The notes: generated from the sequence alone by a model not told the origin. A DNA stretch of 64,000 nt from Marvania coccoides (GCA_963854735.1 OY978098.1:897501-961500), one strand, 5' to 3'. Shown: positions 10,074-20,928, counted from the first letter of the stretch. Program-made: numbers and translations.

Positions 10074-10924
10074 GCATTGCAGCTAGACACCAACCAACTG
10101 TTGCCTCCAAATTTTTGTAGGGCGGAGAGACCGTCTACCTGCTGGACTACTCGGGCCCTCCAGGTTTCGCCCGCCAGCTGGCGCAGCAGGTCAAGCACTG
10201 CATCGTGTTGGACCACCACAAAACGGCGGCAGAGGACCTCCGCCAACCTCTGCCGCCCAACCTAGAAGTCGTTATTGACATGAACCGCAGCGGAGCTGCC
10301 ATCGCGCTGGACTTCTTCAAGCCTCCAGGGGTTTCTGCTGCAACAGAGTCCTTTGTCAGCTACATTGAAGACGGCGATCTGTGGCGGTGGAAGCTGCCGG
10401 CCAGCCGGGCGTTCTACGCGGGCCTGAAAGCCCGAAAATTGGAGTTTGACGCCAACAAAAACCCGGGAATTTTCGACTACCTTGCCAGCCTGTCTCCGGA
10501 GCAGCTGATTGAGGAGGGGGAGGTGCAGTTGGAGGAGCAGGCGCGGTGGATCGACGCAGCGGTGGCGCAGGCGTTTGTGGTGGATCTGGGGGGCGCTGCG
10601 GGGCGAGAAAAGGGGTGGGGACAGGCGCTGGCGGTGAAAATCGAGCCGGAGATGGCCACGCTGCGCAGCGAGCTGGGCAACGCGCTGGCCGAGGCGGCGG
10701 ATGCAAAGGGGCTGCGCAGTGTGGGCGCTGTGGCCTACAGGGAACCAGGAATGGTGGTGGCAGGAATGGTGGTGGCAGATGCGCAGTTGAAGATTAGTTT
10801 GCGGTCGATAGGAGCGGAGGAGGACACCACAGTTGTGACGCAAGCGTTTGGCGGCGGCGGTCACTTGAACGCGAGCGCTTGCGTGGTGGATGTGGCGGAG
10901 TTTGCATCGTGGAAAGAGGCGTAG
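9825..10924 (+). CDS. DHH/DHHA1 family phosphoesterase
   Basis: Two exons, 9825-9998 and 10121-10924, give 325 residues. An ATG at 9840 (MAGQVKC) is an equally good start and gives 320. Motifs: YHYPCPDGITAAL near the N-terminus, equivalent to the D-x-D-G metal site; LLDYSGPP; VLDHHKTA, the DHH signature; DGDLWRW; and a C-terminal GGGGHLNAS, the substrate-binding GGGH loop of DHHA1. The family hydrolyses small phosphodiesters such as nanoRNA or pNpA, or phosphoanhydrides, using Mn2+. The exact substrate cannot be told. The intron contains a long (GT)n microsatellite and yet the junction LN-GGETVYL stays in phase. Confidence 0.85.
10030..10072. repeat. (TG)n microsatellite
   Basis: About 21 uninterrupted TG/GT units in the intron of the DHH phosphoesterase gene. 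It is likely length-polymorphic. It also supplies many cryptic GT dinucleotides close to the real donor at 9999. Confidence 0.97.
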
Positions 10925-11035
10925 AAGACGAGATTTGTGTTTCCGCATTCATTAATTCTACTGTCAATATCCCATTGTACCCCACCTCACCCCCCCACCC
11001 CCACCATTCTAATTTCGAAGCTAATTCACTTTTGA

Positions 11036-11798
11036 TTAAACTCTTCTTTGCTGTTGCTGCTCCGCTGCCATCCGCATTATGAGCGCATGCAGCTCTTCTC
11101 GCATGGTAGTTAATACCTTGTGACCCACCACCGCTTCTTCCACTTCAAAATCAATCACCGTCGCTGCTCCTGCTGCTTCATCTGTCGACGCCGATTTTGA
11201 AAACCGGGCGGTCAACAAATCAGCAATGGCCAGCACCACCATGCCGCAATCATAGCCGTTCTGCTGCTGCGGCGTGGCCTGCTCGATGAGCTTGGTGCCC
11301 GGCGGGAGAACTGGCTGCAAGGCGGCAGCTAGGCTCCGTGCGGCAGCGGCATTCGTGCCCCGACATGAATCAAAATGCCGCAGAGTGTTGTCCGGGCGGG
11401 AAAACGCCAGCAAGCTCCAGTGCGAGCCTCCCTCTGCTTCGGTGGCATCCGGGTTGTTGTTGACTGCGAAGAGCGCCAGCGATTTGGAGGCAAAGCTGAG
11501 CGGCTTGAGGACAATGCCCGCTAGCTCAGCTCCTGTAAAGAAAGTAAGAGAGGTAGGCGCGTTGTGAGGTGATAGTGATGAGGAGATACAAATGCTGACA
11601 AAGAAAAGTACCTGCGGTAATCATCAAAAAGGTTGTGGCACCAGGGACCAGCAGAAGCGACGGCGGTGCTTGGGCGAGGGTCTCGAAATAGAATGCGATG
11701 ATCTGGTCGTTCAACCAGTGCGGTCCCGTCAGCAGCTCGGCGTCTCCTACACGCAGCAACACATCGCCGTGGGAGAGCAGCTTTTTGTGCCGCTTCAT
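11036..11798 (-). CDS. SENP8/DEN1-type Ulp1 cysteine protease (probable NEDD8 protease)
   Basis: Two exons on the minus strand, 11612-11798 and 11036-11532, giving 227 residues, the usual SENP8 length. Exon 1 has the family N-terminus (LSHGDVLLRVGD, GPHWLNDQIIAFYFE). Exon 2 carries the triad: His in GGSHWSLL, Asp in HFDSCRG, and Cys in NGYDCGMVV, with the oxyanion Gln a few residues earlier (QQQNGYDCG). Short Ulp1 proteases lacking a long N-terminal extension usually process NEDD8 precursor and remove NEDD8 from cullins rather than act on SUMO; that preference is inferred from length and overall pattern. The gene converges on the DHH gene with only about 110 bases between the stop codons. Confidence 0.9.
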
Positions 11799-12241
11799 TT
11801 TTTGATTCGTTTAAAAAAAAAAAAAAAAAATTTCAAAAATAAATGTTCCGATCTCCTTGACTCACGCCCTCTCATACTCATACTCAATCTGATAAAATAC
11901 TATCAATTATAAGTTTGAAATAGCAAAAAAATGTAACTGCGGACCAGCAGCACAGTATAGTCGTTGGAGTTTTTTGGGGGTTAAAAAATTCAGTTGACCG
12001 CTGCCAGGTGAACGCTGGCACCACTGCTAAAAAGGAAGGACCAATGCTGCTGGAGAGGCAAGAAACACCGAGACTCTATGGGATATAAAAGCATTCCATT
12101 GATTCCATTACCCCCCCCCCTCCCCCCGTTTCCTCCCCCCGTTGTCTGTCACTTGCGTCTTCCATTTTGAATAAATTACGCACGTTACTACGAAAAATCT
12201 GCGTTGTTCCTCTTTCAAAGCATTGAAAAAAGCATTTCGTT
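11799..12241. other. intergenic region with homopolymers
   Basis: Upstream of the SENP8-like gene and downstream of the cyclophilin gene, both on the minus strand. It contains an A18 run at 11813-11830 and C-rich runs at 12111-12145. A sequence TATAAAA lies near 12083-12089. No coding signal was seen. Confidence 0.4.
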
Positions 12242-13117
12242 TTACTCCTCAGCGCTCTCCACGGGCAGCTCTCCGCTCTTGGCGATCTTGACAGTCTTTT
12301 TGGGGGTGCCGCTGTCAGAGCCCATGGACTCAACCTTGAGCACAACGTCCATGCCCTCAACCACGCGCCCAAACACGACGTGCTTGCCGTCCAGCCAGCT
12401 GGTTTTCACCTGCACACGTTGTTTAAAAATTAGTCAGCACGAGCCCCCCAAATACAATATGAAATCGAAAATTTTCTTTCATAGCTCATTCTTATAATTC
12501 TAGCCGTGCAGCCGTACCGTGGTGATGAAGAACTGGGAGCCGTTGGTGTCGGGTCCCGCGTTGGCCATGGACAGCTGCCCGGGTCCGGTGTGCTTCAATT
12601 TGAAATTCTCATCGGGGAACTTCTCGCCGTAGATGGACTCGCCGCCGGTGCCGTCGCCCCTGGTGAAGTCGCCGCCCTGGATCATGAAGTTAGGAATGAT
12701 GCGGTGGAAGGTGGAGCCCTCGAAAGAGAGTGGCTTGCCGGACTTGCCGACGCCCTTCTCGCCAGTGCACAGCGCCCGGAAGTTCTCAACCGTCTTGGGC
12801 ACGGTCTTGCCGTAGAGGCCGATCACGATGCGCCCTTCAAAAGCGCAGAAGGTGGGACAGCGAGTGAGTGAAATGAGGGAGGGGAGCAAGATTGTTCTTG
12901 ATGGCCCAGATCATCAGCCAGCTTATTTTTTTCCCGGCCAACGTGCGGCCAGTCTCAGGCCCGCCATCTCACCAGCTGCGGCACCGCCGATCTCGACGTC
13001 GAAGAAGACCTTGGTAGTAATCTTCGCTTCACGCTTTTTTGTGACTTCTTCAGCGAATACGCTAGCACATGACAGCAGGAGCGCTGCCAGCGCGATGACC
13101 ACCGCTTGCCGCATCAC
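12242..13117 (-). CDS. secretory-pathway cyclophilin (peptidyl-prolyl isomerase)
   Basis: Three exons on the minus strand: 12973-13117, 12518-12834 and 12242-12409, giving 209 residues. A signal peptide is clear ([18 protein letters not shown]). The mature part is a complete cyclophilin: FFDVEIGG joins [28 protein letters not shown] contains the catalytic Arg; NGSQFFITT and [12 protein letters not shown] complete the active site and the cyclosporin-contacting Trp. The acceptor of intron 1 is AAG rather than CAG. There is no KDEL-type tail (it ends ESAEE), so it is either secreted or held in the ER by partners, like cyclophilin B and plant CYP20/21 types. It catalyses proline isomerisation during folding of secretory proteins. 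It lies near the HYOU1-like ER chaperone. Confidence 0.95.
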
Positions 13118-13270
13118 AAATACTACCCAACAATAAAATAAAGAGGTGCAGCATCATAGCAGCATGAGAAAGGACGACGACAATCTCGACTCAATTAATT
13201 TTGGTTAACTACGCCAGCTGTAATAAACAAATTTAATATAAATCGTTATATTTACAAACATCTGGCCAGG
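13118..13270. promoter_or_regulatory. short divergent promoter region
   Basis: Only 153 bases separate the start codons of the cyclophilin and the small membrane protein, so the two probably share a bidirectional promoter. Confidence 0.4.
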
Positions 13271-13866
13271 ATGGCATGGTTGGAGGAGGTTCATGCCAGT
13301 AGAACTCAAGGAAAAAAACAAATTAAATACGATCACCAGCTGGAAAAACCGACTGCTCGGCGAAAACCCAACACCAAGTCTGTCATACCCATCATCACCG
13401 TCGCCGCGATGGCCGCCTCTGCGCTCTGGTACCGCAAAAACGGCCGCAAGCTGCAGGGGCGTGACAACCCAATCGTTGCTCGTTTGGCACAAATCGTGGG
13501 CTCCACCCTGCAGCGGCTAGGGGGCGGCGGCAGCAGTGGCAGTGGCAGTGGCAGGGCAGGCGGGCGACCAGCGCAGCAGAGAGACTCGACCTGGAGGGCC
13601 TCTCGGCCGGCGGACATGGCTGCAGCGGCAGCAGCAGCAAGAGCTCAGGTACTTGATTAAGAGAGCAAGCTGTAGCATATTTTTAGACCCTGAAGTCAAT
13701 TCTAATGATCTTAGTGGACAAAAGGCGTTCATTTTTGTTTGTTGATTTTTTCTTGCAGGGTTCCACAGGAGCGTCAACGTCAGCAACGCAGCAAAACCAG
13801 AGGGGTGCAAACGGAGGCAACAACAAGAAGAAGAATAAAAACAAGAAGAAGAAGGGAAAGCGCTGA
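13271..13866 (+). CDS. small single-pass membrane protein with lysine-rich tail, unrecognised
   Basis: Two exons, 13271-13648 and 13759-13866, give 161 residues. After a polar N-terminus there is a single predicted membrane segment (SVIPIITVAAMAASALW) followed at once by basic residues (YRKNGRK). Then comes a Gly/Ser linker, a short Trp- and Ala-rich helix (TWRASRPADMAAAAAA), and a C-terminal tail of Lys and Asn (KKKNKNKKKKGKR). The second exon adds the Lys-rich tail in phase. A tail of this kind would sit in the cytosol, where it could bind ribosomes or acidic lipids. The layout recalls small ER proteins of the SERP/SelS/SVIP kind, but I do not recognise a family. An ATG at 13409 is possible but would cut into the membrane segment. 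Confidence 0.6.
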
Positions 13867-14307
13867 GCAGAGCTGGGGAGGGAGCCTTGACTATAGAGGC
13901 GAGTTTTTTTCCATTGAAGCGAATACCATGCTGCCCTGCTGACCGGCCCTGGATAACTGAAAGATCGAAACAAGAATGCTGGAATAGTCTGGGTGTGGAT
14001 GTCTGCTGCAAGGCTGATGATAATACATGTACATTAAAAATATGCCTGCAAATTATTTTTTCCTTTATGCTGCTGCTTTTTCCTCGCTCAAATAACGCTG
14101 TATTTTAGAAGAACTTGAGATGTGTGTTCAATAAAATGTTAAAACTGAGGTAAATCAAACTAACAGTAGTAGTTTTATGATTGGAAGAAGAAAAAAAAAT
14201 GAAAATCAGCACCGTTTATTCAAATTCTCCTCATTAAGGTCTCCGCCTAGTGCCACGTCTTCCTAGGCGAGGCCTTCACCACGCAAAGTTTTTCACCGTG
14301 CCATTCG
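13867..14307. other. convergent intergenic region
   Basis: 441 bases between the small membrane protein and a coiled-coil gene on the other strand. CAATAAAA near 14129 is a likely poly(A) signal for the plus-strand gene. No coding signal was seen. Confidence 0.4.
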
Positions 14308-14670
14308 TCATGCTGCCTGTCCCTCTCCTGTGGTTTTTTGCAACGCTTCTAGTTTTCGTCGCAGCGCAGCCACCTCACGCGCGTGCTGGATGCTGGCGGC
14401 CACCAACGCCTGCTGCAGCTGCTGGTTTCGAGCTTGCAGGGTCTGACATCGCTGGTGTAGGCTGCTGCTGCTGTCAACGCAAGCGTCCTTGGTCTGTTGC
14501 GGACACCCAGCCTCCCGTCGGTGTTGATGTTCCTGCTGTTGCTGCTGCACCGCGTCGTCGAATAAATTCTCGCAATTGTCCCCGAATACGTCGCTGTCGT
14601 CGGAGAGGTGCAAAGTTGAATTAACTGAAAATTCAAATCCTTCTTCTCGCTTAGTTCGTGACTGAGCCAT
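14308..14670 (-). CDS. small coiled-coil protein, hypothetical
   Basis: Single exon, 120 residues, starting at a good ATG. The N-terminal half is acidic and polar (LHLSDDSDVFGDN). The middle is glutamine-rich (VQQQQQEHQHRR). The C-terminal half predicts a coiled coil (QRCQTLQARNQQLQQALV, AALRRKLEALQK). Its base composition is like that of neighbouring exons, which supports coding, but no family was recognised and no intron gives independent support. Confidence 0.5.
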   Translation of the reverse strand: MAQSRTKREEGFEFSVNSTLHLSDDSDVFGDNCENLFDDAVQQQQQEHQHRREAGCPQQTKDACVDSSSSLHQRCQTLQARNQQLQQALVAASIQHAREVAALRRKLEALQKTTGEGQAA

Positions 14671-14901
14671 TTTTTTTGCGTAGATTTTAACAACGATTAA
14701 CTCATAATTTTAATAATGAAAAATAAGACCGATTTTTGCTGAAATCAAAATTTAAATTTTGGAGACATCCTGTCTTCAGCTGTCTCACTCCTCTCAGACT
14801 AGACTCGCGGAGAATTACACATTTTTTTTTTTGAGACTGATTGCTGAAATATCAAAACATGAATTCAAATGAATAAAGTAAACGCTTCTTCTTTGTTCTG
14901 C

Positions 14902-17679
14902 TCAGAGCTCATCACGCATGGACGTCTCAGCTCCCTCGCCGCCCTCATTTTTCTTCTCCTCTCCCACCTCGCTCTTCGCCTCACCCTCCGCCGGCTTGCC
15001 CTCAGGAATGGTGGTGTCATTGGCCTCCACCTTGGGCTCCTCTGGCTTCTTTTCTATAGGCTTCGGCTTGGTGTTCAGCCGAGTGAAAGCTTTCCTCGCT
15101 GGATCCATGCGCAAAAACACGTCAGCGGCCTTGAAAGCAGGCGCCTCGTGGGCCTCCTTCTTGAACTGCTGCTCCTCGCCCTTGGCCACCCACGCCTGCA
15201 GCTCCTCCACCTTCTTCACCACCTCCGCAGCCTCCTCCGCAGAGATCCAAGGCTTGTTTTCCTTCCACGTGTTGGCTGCCTTCAGTGCCAGCTCCACAAA
15301 GTCGGTGGCCACCTTCACAGCGGTGGGGCGGGACGCAGCCTCCATCGCGCGCTCCTCCATTTCGTCCGGCCTCTTTCTGACAACTTTCAACTTCTCCTTG
15401 AGCTCCTTTGCGAGGGCAGCATCGCCATCGCCGTACAGCCAGTCCTCAGCGTCCATCAGCAGTGACAGCGCCTCCTCCCGCTGTGCCTCGGTGGAAACGG
15501 CCTTCAGGGTGTCGCTGGAGGCCATGCGATCCCGGGTGGCGATGATGTAAGCCTCCAAATCATTGCGAGCCTCAGCAGTGGCGCGCTTGGCTTCGTCACG
15601 CTCCCGCAGCATGCGCAGCACCTTACGGGAGGCCACGCGCTGCTCAAAGCTGAGACCCGGCTCCGCCAGACCCCCAACGACCTTCAACGGCACCCGCACA
15701 GTGCGCTTGCGCATCTTTTTGGGCTGCTCCGCCGCTGCCTCTGCCGCCGGCTCCTTCTTTTCCTCCGCAGCTGCACCCTCAGGAGCAGCAGTTTCCGTCT
15801 CATTTTCACCAGCAGCAGTGGTGTCGTTGGCCGCCTGCGGTGCCGGCGGCGGTGGCGGAGGGGGCACCTCCTCTTCGATCTCCACTGCCGCATCCGCTCG
15901 GTCTACAGCAAACACTCCGCTCTGGTCCACCGCCGTGTGCAGCGCCACCTTGCCGGAGTGCCCGTGCTTGGCCACCACGGCAGCAATGCCCTCCACGGTG
16001 AACTCACCTAGCGCCTCCTTGAGCTGGCAGCACGGCAGCACCGCGGTGGCGGCGTTGTCGATGGAAAGCTTCACCGAGAACGAGTCGGAGGTGAGGTTGT
16101 GCAGCGCAATGGCGCGCTTGGTGGGGATTTTCCGGAGGGCCGGCACCAGCACTCGCTCCTCCTGGGGGTCTGCCTGTTCGGCATCAGGGCCCTTGGGCGA
16201 CGCGCCATCGTCGCCCTCGTCCAGAGTGAAGGTCACAGCGTAGGGCGCCTTGTCTGCCATGCCGAACTTGCGCAGGCGGAAGATGGTCGACAGGTTGGCG
16301 GCAAAAAGGCCGGCGCCCAGCACCACGGCCTCGTCGGCGTCCATGTGCCTGAAGAACAGAATAAAAGGAAGCAGCGAAATTTTTTTTAGGTCTGTCTATT
16401 ATTATTAGGTGATTAGAGGAATACACACGAAAAAGAAAAAAGGTTAAAACGAGGAATTAAAAAAATGGTCTTTGGCAGCTTACATGTCCAGGGAGCGACC
16501 TCCTAGGGCTTCCGACAGCGCGGCCTTGACGCGGGGCACGCGGGAGCACCCTCCCAGCATCTCCACGGCCGTGACGCTCTCCGCCGTGAGGTTGTTGCGT
16601 CGAAAAATCTCAGCCACGGGCGCAGCCACGCGCTCCCACAACCCAGGCACCAGCGCCTCAAACTCTTCCCGCGTGATGCGCCCCCTGAAGTCCTCCCCAG
16701 CCAGCAGCTCCTCCACGATGACAGGCGCTTCGGAATTTGCCGACAGCACCTCCTTCGTGCGTTTCAGGTTCTTACGCAGCTTGGCCACCGCCCGGGGAGA
16801 GCTCAGCACTGCCTCGGCGCCCGAGGAGTGCGCCGCCGCGAAATGCCCCAGCAGCGCCGCCTCCAGGGCGTCACAGCCGACGCCGTGGTCTATCCAAGCC
16901 ACGTCTTTGACTTCAAACTGAGAGATCGCAGCCGCGCCGGCAGGGGCGCCCGCGGGCTGGAAGGAGGAGAAGTGCACGAGGGCGGCCTCCACGGCGCCGG
17001 CACCCACGTCAACAAACACGACGTGCTCGCTCTTGTTGGTGAAGTCGCGCTCAATGCCATACTGCAACGCGGCGGCCGCGTGGGTGTGCACCAGGCTCAG
17101 CACGTTCAGGCCCGCCAGGTCGGCGGCGTCCAGCAGTGCCCGACGCTGTGCGGGGCCCCAGAACGCAGGGACGACTAACACGGCATCGAGAACAGCTGCC
17201 CCATCGGCGGCAGCGGACGCCAGCCGCTTGGCGTACTCCAGCAGCGAGGCGGCGAGCTCCTCCGCGGTGTAGAGCTGCCCGTCGTCCGCCCGCACCGCGA
17301 TGGTGCTGCGGTTGGGGGCCTGCTCCACGGAAAACGGCAGCCGGGCGTCGGCCAGCAGGCGCAGCACGGCGGGATCGTCGTGTCTCCTGCCCAGCAAGTC
17401 GCGCACACGGGTGAAGACGCGCTCGGGGTAGCGCACCGCCAGCGAGGCGGCCTCGTCGCCCACCAGGCGGTCGCCGTTGACAAAGGCCACGGCGGCCGGA
17501 GACTTGCGTTTGCTCATCTCATTGTTGACGATGGAGATGGGGATGCGACCGGGCTTGACGATGGAGATCTTCAGGAACTCGCTGCCCAGGTCCACGGCCA
17601 TCAGGGCGCCAGCAGCGGGCGCGGCAGCAAAGAGCGCCGCTGCCAGCACCAGGGCCAGGAGGCACGATGGGCGGCGCAT
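14902..17679 (-). CDS. HYOU1: ER Hsp110/Grp170-type chaperone (HYOU1/Lhs1-like)
   Basis: Two exons on the minus strand, 16484-17679 and 14902-16348, give 880 residues. The signal peptide is followed by the family-specific Hsp70 start (LMAVDLGSEFLKISIVKPG). The nucleotide-binding domain shows the HYOU1 pattern, including RRKSP-like (KRKSPAAVAF) and MLGGCSRVPRVK. The intron splits DM-HMDADEAVVLGAG, the conserved end of the ATPase domain. A beta domain, an Ala/Glu/Pro-rich loop (EVPPPPPPPAP) and a long helical C-terminal domain follow. The last residues are RDEL, an HDEL/KDEL-type retention signal. Grp170 proteins hold unfolded proteins and act as nucleotide-exchange factors for BiP. Family and location are firm; the ADP/ATP exchange role is from established knowledge of homologues. 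Confidence 0.93.
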
Positions 17680-18008
17680 CGCTCGCGGTTCAAGGTACGG
17701 GAGAGGTTGGAGGAGAGATCGTGGCGTCTACTGCTCGTGATTCAGTGCCGCGAAGTCTTGATAGCTTCTAGAAAAAAATGGTTTGATGAGAACAGTGAGC
17801 GAGATGGGTTGGCCGTGGTTAATGATGTTTCCACGCGTGCCAAATGTGGTATTAACTTAAATTACTGCTTTGCTCTTGTTTTCCAAGTCGTTGGGGCCAG
17901 CCAGCACCAGATGTACATTCGAGGTACACATTTTCGCTTTCACCACCAATTTTCGTTCCCACATCGCATTCCATACAAAAACAAAACGCGCATTTTAAAC
18001 TACATTCA
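17680..18008. promoter_or_regulatory. divergent intergenic region HYOU1 / SDR
   Basis: 329 bases between divergent start codons, probably holding both promoters. No confident element was picked out. Confidence 0.35.
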
Positions 18009-18939
18009 ATGCGGAGCGCGATTGCAGGCCTGAACCGGCTGGCGGGCAGCCAGGCTAGATTTTCAACTATCACCAACGCCCCTGAGAGCCCTGTCTTCCT
18101 CATTTACGGAGCCAATGGCGGAGTCGGCACCGAGCTGTGCAAGCTCCTACTCGCCCACCCTGGCGCTAGAGTCGCTCTGGCGGGCCGCAACGAGGAGAAG
18201 CTTCAAGCACTGCAGGCGGAGCTTGGCGACACAGCTTCGGTGCATGTTGTGGATGCATTGAGCCCAGAATCCGTGGATGCTGCCACCGCTGCGGTGGTTA
18301 AAGCCCACGGGCGACTCACGGGCGTCGCCAACTGCATCGGCAGCATCGTGCTGAAGCCGGCACACACCACAAGCTTCCAAGAATTTCAGGACACGGTGGC
18401 CACCAACCTCTTTAGCTCATTCAGTGAGTAGTTTCCGGGTCTAAATTATGCAAAGCGTCTATTGAATTTTTCTTATAAAGAAGAAATTTTATGCCCTTCT
18501 CTTACTACAGATTTTTCATTCATATGCAGATATTTTGAAATCGTCGGTGAAGCAAATGATGAGGAACCCTGCTGGGGGCTCCCTGGCGTTTTGCACCTCA
18601 GCCGTAGCTTGCCATGGAATTCCTAGCCACGAGGCCATCGCGGCTGCAAAGGGGGGCGTCACTGCCCTGGCGCTCTCGGCTGCCGCAACGTATGCCCCCA
18701 AGAACATTCGCATCAACTGCGTGGCTCCCGGGCTCACGCGGACTCCCCTCGCAGCGAGAATAACCGGGAACGAGGCGGCGCTGAAGGCCAGCACCGCCAT
18801 GCATGCCCTGAAGCGAATTGGCGAGCCGCAAGACGTTGCAGCTGCGTTGGCGTTTTTGTTGGACCCTAAAAACAACTTTATTACCGGGCAGACGCTGGCT
18901 GTGGACGGCGGTCTCAGTAGCTTGCGGCCATCGCCATGA
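18009..18939 (+). CDS. atypical short-chain dehydrogenase/reductase lacking the catalytic Tyr
   Basis: Two exons, 18009-18423 and 18530-18939, give 274 residues. The N-terminus (MRSAIAGLNRLAGSQARFST) looks like an organelle presequence. The Rossmann fold starts at VFLIYGANGGVGTELC, a variant of TGxxxGIG. NCIGS replaces the usual NNAG. The segment that normally reads YxxxK is HEAIAAAKGGV, so the lysine is present but the tyrosine is Ile. The C-terminal part is ordinary for the family (RINCVAPGLTRTPLA, ITGQTLAVDGGLS). I recall similar HEAIAAAK proteins in cyanobacteria, which would suggest a plastid origin, but that needs a search. Substrate unknown; the missing tyrosine means either another general acid or a non-catalytic role. 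Confidence 0.85.
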
Positions 18940-19039
18940 ATGCACTTGATTAATTTTGCACATATACATTTTGTAGAAGGATTCGTTCAAAAAGGTCCAC
19001 GTAACAAAATTGGAGGCTCTGATTTTGTCTTCTGCTGTT

Positions 19040-20061
19040 TCATTTTTGCGAAGGTTGCTTCGGTTTCCGGCGGGGCCCCGTGCGTTCATACAAAGCGGCC
19101 AAATCATAGACGCTCACACCCAAAGCATACCCCACCAAAATCGCCTGGTTAATCAGCGTCGTCTGCACCAACCCCAACGCCTGCCACCGCCGGCCGGACG
19201 TCTGCACGGGCTGCGCAATCACCGCAGGGGGCCCATTTTGTCGCTTTAGCTGCTGCACCAGCGCCACGTCTTCTAGCAAGGGCCAGTCGTCGTGGTACTT
19301 GCCTGCCCTCTCGAACGCGTCTCTCCGCATGAACAGCGCCTGGTCGCCGTAGGGCTGGTGGAACAGGCGGGTCCTCAGGGCCACGCCCTGCCGAACTATC
19401 CAACTTGACACCGGGTCAGCCTGGAAAAACCGATGGAGGGGGGTTTAAAGAGGGAAATGGTTGGAATTTATGTCGAAAAGTATAAAAGAATTTAAGAATT
19501 GAAGAAGTAGGGCTTACGTCGATTAAAATGCTCTCAAAGCAGCCCCATTCTCGGCCATTTCCAGGCGACAGTGCATTCCGCACGATGAGCTTCCAGCCGG
19601 CAGGGAGCTTGCTGTCCGCGTGCAAAAATAAAACGATGTCGCCTCGCGCCCTCGCCGCCCCAGCATTCAGTTGCCGCCCTCGTCCTCGTGGCGTTGATAT
19701 CAACGTCGCCCCCGCCCGCCGTGCCTCCTGCTTTGTGCGGTCTGTGCTGCCGCCATCCACCACGATGACTTCAGAACCATTGCATGATTTTATGCTGCAG
19801 AAAGCAAGCTAGTAGATCAATTGCTGAGCCCAGACAATCAGTTGAAACACATATTGATCTCGAAGCTGATACCGAGCCTACCTGCGCACTGCAGCGCCTA
19901 TGTTGCGCTCTTCATTCTGCATTAAAATATTGTGGTTTTTAATTGCATTGTCTTTGCGACAAATGGGCATGAAAATATTCGGGCGAAAAATATTGGTATT
20001 GATCACTGACCAGAGCCGGCACCACCACAGAGATCTCTGGCTTGCTCCCGCCAGCACCCAT
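19040..20061 (-). CDS. family 2 glycosyltransferase (TIGR04283-like)
   Basis: Four exons on the minus strand: 20011-20061, 19882-19916, 19518-19794 and 19040-19420, giving 247 residues. All introns are GT-AG and in phase; exon 2 is only 35 bases. The motifs are those of a GT-A glycosyltransferase: EISVVVPAL then NEERNIGAAVR, VIVVDGGSTDRT, RGRGRQLNAGAA, and LFLHADSKLPAGW with the metal-binding Asp region. LLEDVALVQQLKR supplies the downstream ED motif. This layout matches the small soluble bacterial/algal glycosyltransferases grouped as TIGR04283, often found with radical-SAM proteins, whose substrate is unknown. It has no membrane segments. Confidence 0.85.
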
Positions 20062-20114
20062 TGCTAACTATAAAATTTAAATAAATTTGCATATAAAAGT
20101 TAATGAACAGCAAT

Positions 20115-20545
20115 TCAATTACTTAAGCCCTCCACTTTCAAACTCGTTTGAATCTGTTTCAAATCACTCAATAAGTCGGCAGAAGTGCGAATCCGCTGGG
20201 CGTGGACGTCGCTGACTACCTCCGCAGCGGCGGTTCTCCATCCTTCAGGATTGCGCGCAAATTCCGTTACAATCCCTTGGGAGCGGGAGCGGCAGCTGAC
20301 AACCTTGGCGGCGTCGCTGATTTCTCAAGCAGAGAGACGCGCGTCGGGCCAAAGCTTCACATCATATACGCGCAATAAGACACTCCACTGAGCTCACTTT
20401 TATATATATATCACTCTTTCTTTCTTTCTTTTCCCAAATTCTTTTGAATGTTACGTTCAACGTATTCACGAATGCGCCGCCTGTTCGTGGGGGGATTCCC
20501 TGAGCAGGACTGCTTTATCATTTTTTCCTCTCTCTGGACATTCAT
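20115..20545 (-). CDS. possible small two-exon gene, hypothetical
   Basis: Two pieces on the minus strand, 20415-20545 and 20115-20316, join through a GT-AG intron of 98 bases in phase to give 110 residues. The reading starts MNVQREEKMIKQSC and ends SLKVEGLSN. The C-terminal half predicts helices (AAAEVVSDVHAQRIRTSADL). The second exon is clearly GC-richer than its surroundings, as real exons here are. Against it: the opposite strand over the same block is also open (a plus-strand frame ending GPKLHIIYAQ but without an ATG), and no family is recognised. Another exon further upstream around 20670 is conceivable, because the frame resumes there. Confidence 0.3.
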
Positions 20546-20928
20546 TTCTATCTGCTACTGTATATCAACTGATCTGCCCTGGGGTGAGTGCCCTTGGGAG
20601 ACCGAGCGGCGGCAGAATGGGTCTGGGATTTTACAACTGGACTGCTTCATTACTAGCGCCATTGCTTCCATAATTAAAAAAAAAGCATAGCCCTGAAATG
20701 CTTTCCCCCATGCATGCACCTCTTGTCCTTCTATTCATTAAAAAATGCTATTGCTTTCCGGCTTAAATTTGTCTATTTGGACAACGTCGAGCTTTTGCCA
20801 CAAGCAGACTCGACAAAAGAAATACTAATAATACATTTCCCCCCCAAAAATGGTAGCGCTTTTATTTTTTTACATTCAATCACTGTTCCACCCAAGCTCG
20901 ACTCGAATGTGCTCCACTCGGAGCACAT
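20546..20928. other. intergenic region, possible further exon
   Basis: AT-rich sequence between the possible small gene and the 3' end of VPS34. A minus-strand frame around 20590-20672 (MEAMALVMKQ) could be an upstream exon, but the available donor is poor. Nothing else was seen. Confidence 0.3.

Noticed and set aside
20185..20391. plus-strand frames over 20180-20370
   Set aside because: One is protein-like (ending LHIIYAQ) but has no ATG or upstream exon; the minus-strand two-exon model explains the block better.
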